From Natronococcus sp. A-GB7 (GTDB lineage Archaea; Halobacteriota; Halobacteria; Halobacteriales; Natrialbaceae), in contig NZ_JARUKV010000024.1 in assembly GCF_029688865.1 (NCBI RefSeq), positions 1 through 64,000 of the forward strand: a stretch of DNA of 64,000 nt, in the 5' to 3' direction. Below, one piece after another: positions 1-8,013 of this stretch. Under the pieces are notes generated by a model. That model had not been told where the DNA came from. It saw nothing but the letters and a program-made list of their open reading frames with translations, and ran no database searches. Every line of letters begins with the position of its first letter. The first letter of the stretch is position 1. The position numbers were made by a program, and so were the translations under genes.

Positions 1-1
1 T

Positions 2-157
2 TCGGGTGCTGTCCAACACGTTGCCGGCATGAAAGGCTCGGACACGATCGTCGCGATCAACACCGACCCCAACGCTCCGATCATGGACATCGCCGACTAC
101 GCGATCCACGACGACCTCTTCGACGTCGTCCCCGCGCTCACCGAAGAGTTCCAGTAG
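2..157 (+). CDS. etfA: Electron transfer flavoprotein alpha subunit, C-terminal end (partial)
   Basis: The 51 codons visible before the TAG at 155-157 match the FAD-binding C-terminus of ETF alpha (FixB): a [10 protein letters not shown] stretch, then [10 protein letters not shown] and a DIADYAI motif. ETF alpha binds FAD and, with ETF beta, carries electrons from acyl-CoA and other dehydrogenases to the membrane. The 5' part and any etfB neighbour lie outside the window. The identification rests on this short but characteristic tail. Confidence 0.85.
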   Translation, partial: SGAVQHVAGMKGSDTIVAINTDPNAPIMDIADYAIHDDLFDVVPALTEEFQ

Positions 158-266
158 CCGACCGATCCTCGAGAGCGGTTTCGACAGGGACGTCCCTTAC
201 TGCGCGGGACTCGAGCGATCGTCGACAACCGTCACCTACTTTTTCGCCCTCTCCTAAGCGCGGGTA

Positions 267-1109
267 ATGGAACTTCTGGAGCGCCGACGGGCGCTGATCG
301 AGGAGCGTCTCGTCACGGTTATCGACGGGGTCGAACCCGAGACGCTCAACGAGGAAGTTCGCCACGTCGCGCTCTCGGGCGGCAAACGCGTGCGACCGAT
401 GGTGACCCTTCTGGCCTGCGAAACCGTCGGCGGCGAGCCCGAGGATGCCGTCGACTTCGGCGTCGGCATCGAACTCGTCCACAACGCCTCGCTGGTGATC
501 GACGACATCATCGACCGCTCGGATCTTCGTCGAGGTACCGCGAGCGCCTGGGCCGAGTTCGGCCACGGGCCGGCGATCATCACCAGCGACGGCCTGCTCG
601 GGGAGGCGTTCGCTCTCTTTTCGGCCGACCCCAAGGCCACCCAGGTCGTCGCCGAGTCGATGGTCGAACTCGGCGTCGGCGAGGCGACCGAACTCTCCTC
701 GCAGCCGACGAACGAGGAGGAGTACATGACGCTCGCGAGACGAAAGACCGGCGCGCTGTTCCGGGCCGCGGCCGAACTCGGCGCGATCGCCGCCGACTCC
801 GACCCCTTCACCGTGGAGGCCCTCGGCGAGTACGCCGAACGCGTCGGCGTCGCCTTCCAGATCCGCGACGACGTCCTCGACGCCGTCGCCGATCCCGATG
901 AGCTCGGGAAGCCGACCGGCCACGACGCCGCCCTCGAGCGTCCCTCGGTCGTCCAGGTAACCGATCTCAGTCCCGCGGAGGCCAACGCCCGTGCCCGTGA
1001 AGAGGCCGATCGGGCGATCGACGCCCTCGAGCGGGTCGACGCCGTCGACCGCGAGGCGCGGGAGTACCTGCGCGAGCTGGCGGAGTTCGTCGTCGAGCGC
1101 GAGCAGTAA
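267..1109 (+). CDS. Short-chain polyprenyl (geranylgeranyl/farnesyl) diphosphate synthase
   Basis: A 280-residue trans-prenyltransferase that condenses isopentenyl diphosphate with allylic diphosphates, feeding archaeal ether lipids, carotenoids and quinone tails. Both aspartate-rich motifs are present: DDIID at residues 79-83 and DDVLD at 201-205. GGKRVRP near residue 38 and KTG at 160-162 are also as in the family. It is shorter than typical GGPP synthases (about 330-350 residues), and the sequence after DDVLD is reduced, so chain length cannot be assigned. Convergent with the DUF373 gene. Confidence 0.85.
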   Translation: MELLERRRALIEERLVTVIDGVEPETLNEEVRHVALSGGKRVRPMVTLLACETVGGEPEDAVDFGVGIELVHNASLVIDDIIDRSDLRRGTASAWAEFGHGPAIITSDGLLGEAFALFSADPKATQVVAESMVELGVGEATELSSQPTNEEEYMTLARRKTGALFRAAAELGAIAADSDPFTVEALGEYAERVGVAFQIRDDVLDAVADPDELGKPTGHDAALERPSVVQVTDLSPAEANARAREEADRAIDALERVDAVDREAREYLRELAEFVVEREQ

Positions 1110-1196
1110 CCGCTTTCGTACGAAGTACTATCCGTCGGTTTTGGAGCGTCCGCAAGGAGGGATCGTAGTCGCTCAAAATAGTCACCGCAGACCGTC

Positions 1197-2309
1197 TCAG
1201 GCGCTGTCGGGACGATGTGGCTCCTCGCCGTCGTCCTCCGAGAAATGTGACTCAGCGACCGCGAACGCGAGCGTGCTCACGATCCCCAGTAGCGTGCCCG
1301 CCGTCAGCGCCGTCGCGAGGAAGGTGAGCCCGACGGCACCGAGGAAGTAGGCGCTCACCGCGTAGAGCACGATCGCGATCGAAACGACGTAAAACGGCGC
1401 GTTGAGGTACCGCCACTCGAGGCGGCCCGCGATGTACTCGTCGGTGATCTGACCGAGGCTCGTGGTGACCCCAGCGGCAGCGAACCACTGGACCGAACCG
1501 TACAGCAGTGCCGAGAGCATGACGGGGACGCCGACCTCGCCGGCAGCCTCGGCCTGGACCCGTTCGAGTTCGTTCGCCCCGCTGACGCCGCCCAGAACGA
1601 GCAACGCGGTCGCGACGACGTAGGCGAGGATCGTCGTCCGACCGGCGTACAGCGATCGTCTGGCCCCCTCGACGGCGTCGTCGAGCCGCTCGCCGAGGCC
1701 GAGCCCTCGCGAGATGAGGTAGAGACCGAGTAGCGTCGAGGTCACTCCCAGGACGACCCCGGGCATCTCGAGGACGGTCCCGATCAGCGCCAGCGGGTAG
1801 ATCAGCAGGAGGATCCCGATCGGAATGAGGACCGTCCCGCGGGTCTCGGGATCGTTCAGCACCTGCTTGAACGTGTAGTACATCGACTCGAGGTTCTGGG
1901 CCTGTCTGACGACGACGCGGCGCACGCCGTCGATGGGGACCCGCGAGCGGATGACGGGGATGACGGACTCGTCCTGTGCGCCGTCGGTGACGACCAGCGC
2001 GGTGACGTCCTCGGCGGTCGAGAGGCTCGCGAGGACGGTGTCGACCTCGTCGCCGACCTCGCGGTTGGCGTCGACGTCGCCGTCCTCGTTGCCCGTGACG
2101 ATGGCGACCTCGACGCTCTCGCCTCGAGACGAGAGATCGTCGTAGATGTGAACGCCCTGGAAGGCGACGTTGACGTCGGAGTCCTCTGGGTCCGCGGTCG
2201 CCAGCGCGACGGCCGCCTCCTCGACGGCGTCGCGGCCGATCACCGGCGTCGTAAAGTCGGTCTTGCGGCCGAGGTCGTCGTCGAGGTCGACACACAGGAC
2301 CAGCAGCAT
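1197..2309 (-). CDS. DUF373 family integral membrane protein
   Basis: A 370-residue protein of the archaeal DUF373 family, recognised by the N-terminal LLVLCVDLDDDLGRK followed by TPVIGR. The first ~160 residues look soluble (a Rossmann-like cytosolic domain with repeated TGNEDGD and LVVTDGAQDE strands). The rest, about 165-350, has some six hydrophobic segments. The C-terminus is acidic and cytosolic-looking. Biochemical function is unknown. It shares a 152-nt divergent region with the radical SAM gene to its right. Confidence 0.85.
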   Translation of the reverse strand: MLLVLCVDLDDDLGRKTDFTTPVIGRDAVEEAAVALATADPEDSDVNVAFQGVHIYDDLSSRGESVEVAIVTGNEDGDVDANREVGDEVDTVLASLSTAEDVTALVVTDGAQDESVIPVIRSRVPIDGVRRVVVRQAQNLESMYYTFKQVLNDPETRGTVLIPIGILLLIYPLALIGTVLEMPGVVLGVTSTLLGLYLISRGLGLGERLDDAVEGARRSLYAGRTTILAYVVATALLVLGGVSGANELERVQAEAAGEVGVPVMLSALLYGSVQWFAAAGVTTSLGQITDEYIAGRLEWRYLNAPFYVVSIAIVLYAVSAYFLGAVGLTFLATALTAGTLLGIVSTLAFAVAESHFSEDDGEEPHRPDSA

Positions 2310-2461
2310 CGACTCGTGGTTGGATACCGCGGTATTTGCATCTTCTGACCGACAGACGGGAACGGTTCCGGGCCGCCGGCACGGCCCCGTGGGAACGATA
2401 TGCAGGCTTGCGAGCGTCGTTTCGCACCGCTTTTGAGGCTCCGCCGGTTAGGTACCCTCGA

Positions 2462-3457
2462 ATGATATCGAAGGGCTGTGAGCAGTGCGCGAAAGGCGGC
2501 AAGATGGTGCTGTTCGTCTACGGTTACTGCGACCAGCGCGACTGCTTTTACTGCCCGCTCGGCGAGAACCGCAAGAACGTCACCGACGTCTACGCGAACG
2601 AACGGCAGGTCGAACGCGACGAGGACGTCCTCGAGGAGGCCCACCGGATGGACGCCCTCGGGACCTCGATCACCGGCGGCGAGCCCCAGGAGGCCTTAGA
2701 ACGGACCTGTCACTACCTCGAACTCCTCAAGGAGGAGTTCGGCGAGGATCACCACACCCACCTCTACACGGGGATCACGGGCGGCCGCGAGAACATGCGC
2801 AAGCTTTCGGAGGCCGGCCTCGACGAGATCCGCTTCCACCCACCGTACGAGCTGTGGGGCGAGATGCACGGCACCGAGTGGGAGGAGATCCTCTACATCG
2901 CTCGCGAGGAGGGGCTCACCCCCGCATTCGAGATCCCCGGGATCCGGGCCGAGGAGGAGTTCCTCGAGTTTCTCGACGAGGGCGCCGCCGACTTCTGTAA
3001 CGTCAACGAGTTCGAGATGTCCGACGGGAACTACCGCCGGATGCAAGAGGAGGGGTACGAGCTCAAGGAGGGCCACATGAGCGCCGTCGACGGCTCCCGC
3101 GAGCAGATCCTCGAGGTGATGGGCGACCACGAACGCGTCTACTTCTGTACCTCCGTGTTCAAGGATGCGGCCCAGCACCGCCGTCGGCTGAAGCGGGCCG
3201 CCCGCAACGTCCGCCGGGAGTTCGACGACGTCACCGACGACGGCACGCTCGTCTACGGGAAGACGTACGCCGATCCCCGGCGATTCGCCGAGCTGGGCGT
3301 TCCCGAGGAGTTCTACACGGTCAAGTCGAACCACGTCGAGATCGCCTGGTGGCTCTTAGAGGAGATGATCGAGGAGGGCGACCTCGAGGACGGGGAGATC
3401 GTCGAGCAGTATCCGACGTACGACGGGCAGGTCGTCGAGCGGACGCCGCTGGCGTGA
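2462..3457 (+). CDS. Radical SAM domain protein with a CX4CX2C cluster motif
   Basis: A 331-residue radical SAM protein. The ATG at 2462 is chosen because the reading frame further upstream runs into the divergent gene's promoter and has no conserved sequence. An additional Cys pair lies at residues 6 and 9, before the cluster site at Cys23, Cys28 and Cys31 (C-DQRD-C-FY-C-P). This is one residue longer than the canonical CX3CX2C. The SAM-binding GGE motif follows (SITGGEPQEAL). The C-terminal third is basic and then acidic, without recognised extra domains. The substrate is unknown; conserved haloarchaeal relatives are annotated only as radical SAM proteins. Confidence 0.8.
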   Translation: MISKGCEQCAKGGKMVLFVYGYCDQRDCFYCPLGENRKNVTDVYANERQVERDEDVLEEAHRMDALGTSITGGEPQEALERTCHYLELLKEEFGEDHHTHLYTGITGGRENMRKLSEAGLDEIRFHPPYELWGEMHGTEWEEILYIAREEGLTPAFEIPGIRAEEEFLEFLDEGAADFCNVNEFEMSDGNYRRMQEEGYELKEGHMSAVDGSREQILEVMGDHERVYFCTSVFKDAAQHRRRLKRAARNVRREFDDVTDDGTLVYGKTYADPRRFAELGVPEEFYTVKSNHVEIAWWLLEEMIEEGDLEDGEIVEQYPTYDGQVVERTPLA

Positions 3458-3458
3458 G
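3427..3458. repeat. Direct repeat copy 1 (3' end of the radical SAM gene)
   Basis: 32 nt covering the last codons and stop of the radical SAM gene. It recurs at 3562-3593 with 28 of 32 positions identical. All four differences are G in this copy and A in the other. Confidence 0.75.
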
Positions 3459-3972
3459 TACCGCGAGCGAACAGCGTGAGCGAGGGGATTTTTGGTGGAG
3501 ATTTTTGGAGGAGTGGTTCGCGACCGAAGGGAGCGAATCCGACGAGAAAAAGGTCCACGCGGCAGGTCGTCGAACGGACACCACTGGCGTAAGCCGCATT
3601 TGTGGCCGGGAGCGTGACTCGAGCGACAGTGAGAGTCGCGCGACCCGGGGGAGGGCAGGCAGTCGACCGGCGTGTGGCGAGCGACCACAGAGAACGAACG
3701 CTTCTACCGAGTGCCTCGGGGCTCGAGCTGTCTCACAGGAGCTGTTCGGGCTCGGGCTCGAGTTCGAACTCGAGTCGGTCCGAACGGATGGACGAGAACT
3801 CGGGAGCGTTTTCGATCCCGGAGTCCCCTCTCGGCGTCTGCGAGTGCTCTCTGGTCCTCGAGGCCGGTTTTCACCAACGTGGGACCACCGGTGCCACGAG
3901 GCGTGCGAACGGCAGGGTATCGCGGACGAAGTTGAATCATACCGACCGCGCACTCGAGCCGAAAACGGGCCG
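3459..3972. other. 514-nt stretch without a credible gene
   Basis: No reading frame here looks coding on either strand: start-to-stop frames are low-complexity Arg/Ser-rich shadows. It holds a haloarchaeal intergenic motif (GAGCGAACAGCGTGAGCGAG at 3464-3483), two T-rich tracts (GATTTTTGG at about 3486 and 3500) that could end radical SAM transcription, the repeat copy at 3562-3593, and then about 380 nt in which nothing is recognised. The HTH regulator gene ends convergently at 3973. Confidence 0.6.
3562..3593. repeat. Direct repeat copy 2 (displaced copy of a gene 3' end)
   Basis: Imperfect copy of 3427-3458, 135 nt downstream, including the former stop region as GGCGTAAG. It lies in non-coding DNA. 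The layout suggests a partial duplication of the gene end, or an insertion that displaced the old end. Confidence 0.75.
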
Positions 3973-5289
3973 TCAGTCGAGTTCCGTCGGATCGACTTCC
4001 GGGAGCGTGATGAGGTTCTCGCGGCCGATCCGGAGCTTCTCGATCTCCTCGTCGGCGGCCATCTGCGAGAGCAGCTGGGAGACCTTGGCGTTCGACCAGC
4101 CGGTCTCGGAGACGATCGACCCCTGTTTCATCCGACCGCCGTTTCGCCTGAGCAGCCGGAGAACCCGCTCCTCGTCGCTCAGGAGCACCGGGTCGACCGT
4201 CTCCTCCGCCTCGGTTTCCTCGACGTACGCGAAGGTCTGGCCCGACGACTCTCGAGTAGAGGGTTCGGGACCGCCAGTCGGCTCTCGAGCCGTCCCGGTG
4301 TTGGAAGCGCCCGATTCGGCCCTCCGATCCGGGGCGTCGATCGGGCGATCTCTCTCGGTCGGTGCCGACTGTTCGTCGGATCGGTTCTCGGCGTTCGACG
4401 GGAGGAGCCCGGAAACCCACAGCGCCGGCGACCACTCCGAGTCCGAGGACCACCGCGCCAGTGCGTAGCTTCCCGATCCGATCAGGACCGCGAGAACGAA
4501 CGCCCCACCGAAGAGCAGTTCGGCGCTGGCGGAGAAGAGTCCGGCGCCTCCCGACGAGCCGTCGTCGGCTCCGCGGAGGAAGGTCGCCTCGAGTTCGTCC
4601 TCGTCGAACTGGTGGGGCCCGTCGACGACGAGCGCGCTATCCTGTGGGCTCACCGAGAGGTTGTAGTCGTGGAAGCCGTGGTTCGAGGGCGCCTGAATCA
4701 CGAGACGCTGCTCCTCGGCGAGCGCCGAGAGCCACGGACCGTCGTCGCCCTGGAACGCGTCCCCGACGTGGATCTGCGTTCCGTCGACCGCTGCGAACTC
4801 AGTCCAAGTAAACGAATACGAGAGGACGCCGACCGTCGACCCCGACTCGTTCGATCCGTCCTCGACGGAACGTAGCTGTGGATCGTCCCAGCCGGCGTCT
4901 TCGATCGACATCTCCCGGTCGGTCGCGTCCGCGGCGGTCTCGACGTGGGGTTCGAACAGGCTTCGATCGTAGATGCCCTCGCGTTCGTCCGTCGAAACCG
5001 TCTCGGCGTACTCGAGGAACGCCTCAGCCTCGCTCTCGTCGGTCAGGAGAAACCGGCTCTCGATCGTCCAGACGGCGTCCCCGTTCTGGGAGACGTTGAT
5101 CCGGATCTCCTGGGCCGGATCCGCGGCCTCGAGCATCGACCTGTCGTCGACCGCGGACTGTGTCGTCTGTACCGAGGGCGTGTTCGCTGGTCCCGGTGCA
5201 GTCGCTGTCGATCCGGCGGCGGCCGCTGCGGGGACCGATCCGGCAAGTAACACCACCAGTACGACCGACGCGACGATCGAGACCCGCAT
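3973..5289 (-). CDS. Membrane-anchored winged-helix transcription regulator with exported sensor domain
   Basis: About 438 residues. Residues 1-26 form a signal peptide (MRVSIVASVVLVVLLAGSVP, then AAAAAG). Residues ~30-250 form an exported acidic, beta-rich domain. One membrane segment follows at ~256-276 (FGGAFVLAVLIGSGSYALAR), then an acidic linker and a C-terminal winged helix-turn-helix (VLRLLRRNGGRMKQGSIVSE, then the recognition helix TGWSNAKVSQLLSQM). Earlier in-frame ATGs exist at 5304 and 5322; 5289 gives the best signal peptide and lies about 27 nt after an A/T box. It probably senses an extracytoplasmic cue and acts on DNA. It is divergent from the secreted protein and pilin genes, its likely targets by context only. 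Confidence 0.75.
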   Translation of the reverse strand: MRVSIVASVVLVVLLAGSVPAAAAAGSTATAPGPANTPSVQTTQSAVDDRSMLEAADPAQEIRINVSQNGDAVWTIESRFLLTDESEAEAFLEYAETVSTDEREGIYDRSLFEPHVETAADATDREMSIEDAGWDDPQLRSVEDGSNESGSTVGVLSYSFTWTEFAAVDGTQIHVGDAFQGDDGPWLSALAEEQRLVIQAPSNHGFHDYNLSVSPQDSALVVDGPHQFDEDELEATFLRGADDGSSGGAGLFSASAELLFGGAFVLAVLIGSGSYALARWSSDSEWSPALWVSGLLPSNAENRSDEQSAPTERDRPIDAPDRRAESGASNTGTAREPTGGPEPSTRESSGQTFAYVEETEAEETVDPVLLSDEERVLRLLRRNGGRMKQGSIVSETGWSNAKVSQLLSQMAADEEIEKLRIGRENLITLPEVDPTELD

Positions 5290-5410
5290 ACATACCACCG
5301 ACATTCTCAGAGTAAAAAACACTTTCTATGGGAAAATAAAAAATCACAGCGGCGTTTGAATCGTTTCCGCCCCTCTCGAACGGTCCCGAAACGGCAGTTG
5401 GCCGATCGTA

Positions 5411-5418
5411 TTTTATAT
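5411..5418 (+). promoter_or_regulatory. TATA box for the secreted protein gene
   Basis: TTTTATAT centred about 27 nt before the ATG at 5441. This spacing fits a leaderless transcript and argues against the nearer ATG at 5420, which lies only 2 nt after the box. Confidence 0.7.
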
Positions 5419-5440
5419 CATGGGTTCTTATGCTGTATTG

Positions 5441-6688
5441 ATGAAGAGTGCGATGGCCGTCGTCCTTGCAGGACTACTCGTCCTCTCGGTGCCCGCAATG
5501 GCCGTTTCCGCGGCCGACGGGGAGCCGAACGAGACGGACGGGATAGTTTTCGAGACCGACGAGCCCGACCAGGGAGCGACGTTCGTCGAGGCGAACGGAA
5601 CGACGAACCGACTCGATCCCGGTGAGGAGCAGCGAAGCGAACGGGTCGAGTACGGCAGCGGTCTCGGAACGTCGCTCATGGCCGCGGACGACGAGCTCAG
5701 AGTCGACTACGAACAGGAAACGCTCGTCCGAAGCGGATTCGACAACGCCTCCGACGAGGAGCGCGAGGAGAGGGTCCAGGCGGGGTACGATCGGTTACAG
5801 GAGCGGATCGACGGACTCGAGGAGCGCGAGCGGACGGCGGTGCGGGCCCACGCGGCGGACGAACAGTCGACGGCCCAACTGCTCCAGACGTTCTCGCGGA
5901 ACTACCACGAGTCGGCGACGATCGAACGCGCACTCGACGATCTCGTCACGTACGCGAACGAGATCCCCGGCTACTCGCTCTCGACTCGAGACGACGCGAG
6001 AAAGCTGGAAATGCACCGGAGCGATACCCGATCGCAACTCGAGACGACGACGAGTCAGTCCGGCGACGACCGAAAACCGTTGGCCGTTCGGACCACCGAG
6101 ACCGGCTACACCCTCTCGTTGTTGGACCGGAACTACGTTCGGGAGACGACTCGGTTCGACAGCCGAAACACTACGCAGTCGAACCAGTTCGACGATATTA
6201 CCGACGCACACGGGACGGCCCAGGAGCTGTACCCGTGGGTGTTCGGAGCCGACCACGAGAGTCACTCCTCGGACGCCGTCGAGAGCAGGACGGGACAGCT
6301 GTACCGGATTCAGGCGATCCACGATCAGGGACACCTAACCACGTACCTCGACGGCGGGACGGGCACGGCTTACCGAGAGGTCCAGACGCTCGATTATCGC
6401 CAGTTGCCGACTATCAACAGCAGTCAGTGGCACGACGACGGACTCGTGCTCTCGATCAACGAGACCGCGGCGAACGGTCCGGCCGAAGTCGTCGTGACGG
6501 ACGCCGAAACCGGCGAGCCGGAGCCCGCCTCGGTCTCGGCCGACGGCGAAGACGTCGGCGAGACGGATTCGGACGGTTCGCTGTGGCTCCTCCCGCCCGA
6601 CGGCGAGTACGACCTGCGGGCGGAGACCGACGACGGTAGCATCGAGGGAACCGTCTCGAGTAGCGACGCTCCGAGCGACGACGAGTAG
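5441..6688 (+). CDS. Secreted haloarchaeal protein with Ig-like/carboxypeptidase-regulatory-like tail
   Basis: About 415 residues starting at the ATG placed by the TATA box at 5411-5418. A signal peptide is evident (MKSAMAVVLAGLLVLSVP, then AMAVSAADG). The middle is acidic and probably helical (ERVQAGYDRLQERIDGLEER, then ERTAVRAHAADEQ), then a beta-rich part. The last ~90 residues (VVVTDAETGEPEPASVSADG, then a GSLWLLPPDGEYDLRAE segment) resemble a carboxypeptidase-regulatory-like fold. There is no C-terminal membrane anchor. The stop overlaps an alternative pilin start by 1 nt. No known activity; the context suggests a partner of the pilin or of the divergent membrane regulator. Confidence 0.75.
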   Translation: MKSAMAVVLAGLLVLSVPAMAVSAADGEPNETDGIVFETDEPDQGATFVEANGTTNRLDPGEEQRSERVEYGSGLGTSLMAADDELRVDYEQETLVRSGFDNASDEEREERVQAGYDRLQERIDGLEERERTAVRAHAADEQSTAQLLQTFSRNYHESATIERALDDLVTYANEIPGYSLSTRDDARKLEMHRSDTRSQLETTTSQSGDDRKPLAVRTTETGYTLSLLDRNYVRETTRFDSRNTTQSNQFDDITDAHGTAQELYPWVFGADHESHSSDAVESRTGQLYRIQAIHDQGHLTTYLDGGTGTAYREVQTLDYRQLPTINSSQWHDDGLVLSINETAANGPAEVVVTDAETGEPEPASVSADGEDVGETDSDGSLWLLPPDGEYDLRAETDDGSIEGTVSSSDAPSDDE

Positions 6689-6705
6689 TGGCCGGGACCG
6701 ACTCC

Positions 6706-6712
6706 TTATATA
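6706..6712 (+). promoter_or_regulatory. TATA box for the pilin gene
   Basis: TTATATA centred at 6709, exactly 27 nt before the GTG at 6736. It lies just after the stop of the upstream gene, so the pilin has its own promoter, and it decides the start codon. Confidence 0.7.
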
Positions 6713-6735
6713 CGAAGGCGAGACCAGAGAGCGTC

Positions 6736-7233
6736 GTGTTACGGGGAACACCACGCCGAGTGTACGAGTCCAACGACCGTGGGATCAGCCCCGTGATCGG
6801 CGTAGTGCTGCTGATCGGCGTTACCGTGGCGCTGGCGACGGTCGTCGCGGTCGGGGCCGGAGGGTTGAGTCCGGAATCCCCCAAGAACCCGGTAGCGTTC
6901 GACCTCGCGGCCGACGGCAGCGAGGAGACGATCACGGTCGAACACGTCGCCGGCGATCCGATCGACGTCGAGGAGCTCACGCTGACGGTCGCAGTGAACG
7001 GTGAGCAACTCTCCGAGCAGCCGCCGATTCCCTTTGCCGGCGCCGCGGGCTTCGACCAGGCACCGAGCGGCCCGTTTAACTCGGCAAGCGAGTCGACCTG
7101 GAGCGCCGGCGAACGCTCGACGCTCTCCGTCGCGGGAACCAACGAGCCGACGATCAGCTCCGGTGACACGGTTTCCGTAACCCTCGCCGTCGACGGCCAG
7201 CAGATCGCCGCGCTCGAGACGACGGCCGACTGA
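6736..7233 (+). CDS. Type IV pilin family protein
   Basis: About 165 residues. The archaeal type IV pilin signature is clear: SNDRG, then ISPVIGVVLLIGVTVALATV. Cleavage by the prepilin peptidase (PibD) is expected after the Gly, leaving a hydrophobic N-terminal helix that packs the pilus core. The rest is an acidic, beta-rich head (residues ~50-165). An in-frame GTG at 6688 overlaps the previous stop, but the TATA box at 6706-6712 lies inside that extension and supports GTG 6736. No pilus motor genes (pilB/pilC) are nearby. It ends directly against the convergent methyltransferase stop. Confidence 0.85.
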   Translation: MLRGTPRRVYESNDRGISPVIGVVLLIGVTVALATVVAVGAGGLSPESPKNPVAFDLAADGSEETITVEHVAGDPIDVEELTLTVAVNGEQLSEQPPIPFAGAAGFDQAPSGPFNSASESTWSAGERSTLSVAGTNEPTISSGDTVSVTLAVDGQQIAALETTAD

Positions 7234-7857
7234 CTACTCGGGGGCGCGAGCGACGGTCGTGATCGCGACCTCCGGCTCGTACTCCGGCCCCATAAAGGCG
7301 TGTTTAACGTCCTCGAAACCGGCGGCTTTGAACATTCGGTCGGCCTCGTACTCGTCGTAAAACAGCATCATCGCGTCGGCGAGACGCTGTGCGATCGGGT
7401 TCTCGGGATAGTTCGGCCCGACGACCAGCACCTGGCCACCGGGTTTGAGCACGCGGCGAAACTCCCGAAGTGCCAGTATCGGGTTCGGCCAGTACTCGAT
7501 CGACCCCGACGACCAGACGACGTCGAAGCTGTCGGTCGCAAACGGGAGCCGTTCGGCGTCGCCCCGGTGGAAGTGAACCGGTGGCGCTCGCTTGCCGAAC
7601 TTCGCGTAGGCCTGCTCGAGCTGGTGTTCGCTCTGGTCGATCGCGTACACCTCGTCGACCTGCTCGAGCAGCCCCTCCGTGGCGAAACCGGTGCCACAGC
7701 CGACGTCGAGCACCGTAGCGCCGGGCTCGAACTCGAGCAACTCGAGGGCCTCGCTCCGCATTCGTTCGTTCCAGATAAACGGGTTGATGCGGTCGTACAC
7801 CTTCGAGAGGTACTTGTAGAACAGCCGAGCCCGAGCCTTGTTCTCGAGAACTCCCAT
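7234..7857 (-). CDS. Class I SAM-dependent methyltransferase (quinone-type)
   Basis: 207 residues. Motif I is LDVGCGTGF, the acidic loop is YAIDQSEHQL, motif II is FDVVWSSGSIEYW, and LKPGGQVLVVG follows. The N-terminal FYKYLSKVYDRINPFIW and overall length match haloarchaeal relatives of MPBQ/MSBQ and demethylmenaquinone methyltransferases, so quinone-ring methylation is the likely role, with the substrate unproven. ATG 7857 is chosen over an upstream start at 7971, which would add an unconserved Arg-rich extension. The stop abuts the pilin stop with no gap. Confidence 0.8.
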   Translation of the reverse strand: MGVLENKARARLFYKYLSKVYDRINPFIWNERMRSEALELLEFEPGATVLDVGCGTGFATEGLLEQVDEVYAIDQSEHQLEQAYAKFGKRAPPVHFHRGDAERLPFATDSFDVVWSSGSIEYWPNPILALREFRRVLKPGGQVLVVGPNYPENPIAQRLADAMMLFYDEYEADRMFKAAGFEDVKHAFMGPEYEPEVAITTVARAPE

Positions 7858-7975
7858 TGAAAAGAGGTTTTGATCCGACGGCAATATGTCTGCTGTTCCC
7901 GGTCGATTCGTCGTCGGACAATCGCGGACTACCGCCGACCGACGCCGCGACCGAGCGGGATACTTTCGCAACTAC

Positions 7976-8006
7976 CATATACGCGTTGCTGCAAACGTTC
8001 GTTTGC
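7976..8006 (+). promoter_or_regulatory. ATP synthase operon promoter with palindromic site
   Basis: A CATATA box (7976-7981) predicts a start near 8005. GCAAACG TT CGTTTGC, a perfect 7-bp inverted repeat, fills 7991-8006, between box and expected start and just before the atpH ATG at 8014. Its position fits a repressor operator; no binding protein can be named. Confidence 0.5.
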
Positions 8007-8013
8007 TTAGAGT

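Noticed and set aside
3349-4875. Plus-strand open frame spanning the non-coding stretch and the antisense of the HTH regulator
   Set aside because: Composition is low-complexity and it overlaps the radical SAM end and the regulator, which has clear signal peptide, membrane helix and wHTH.
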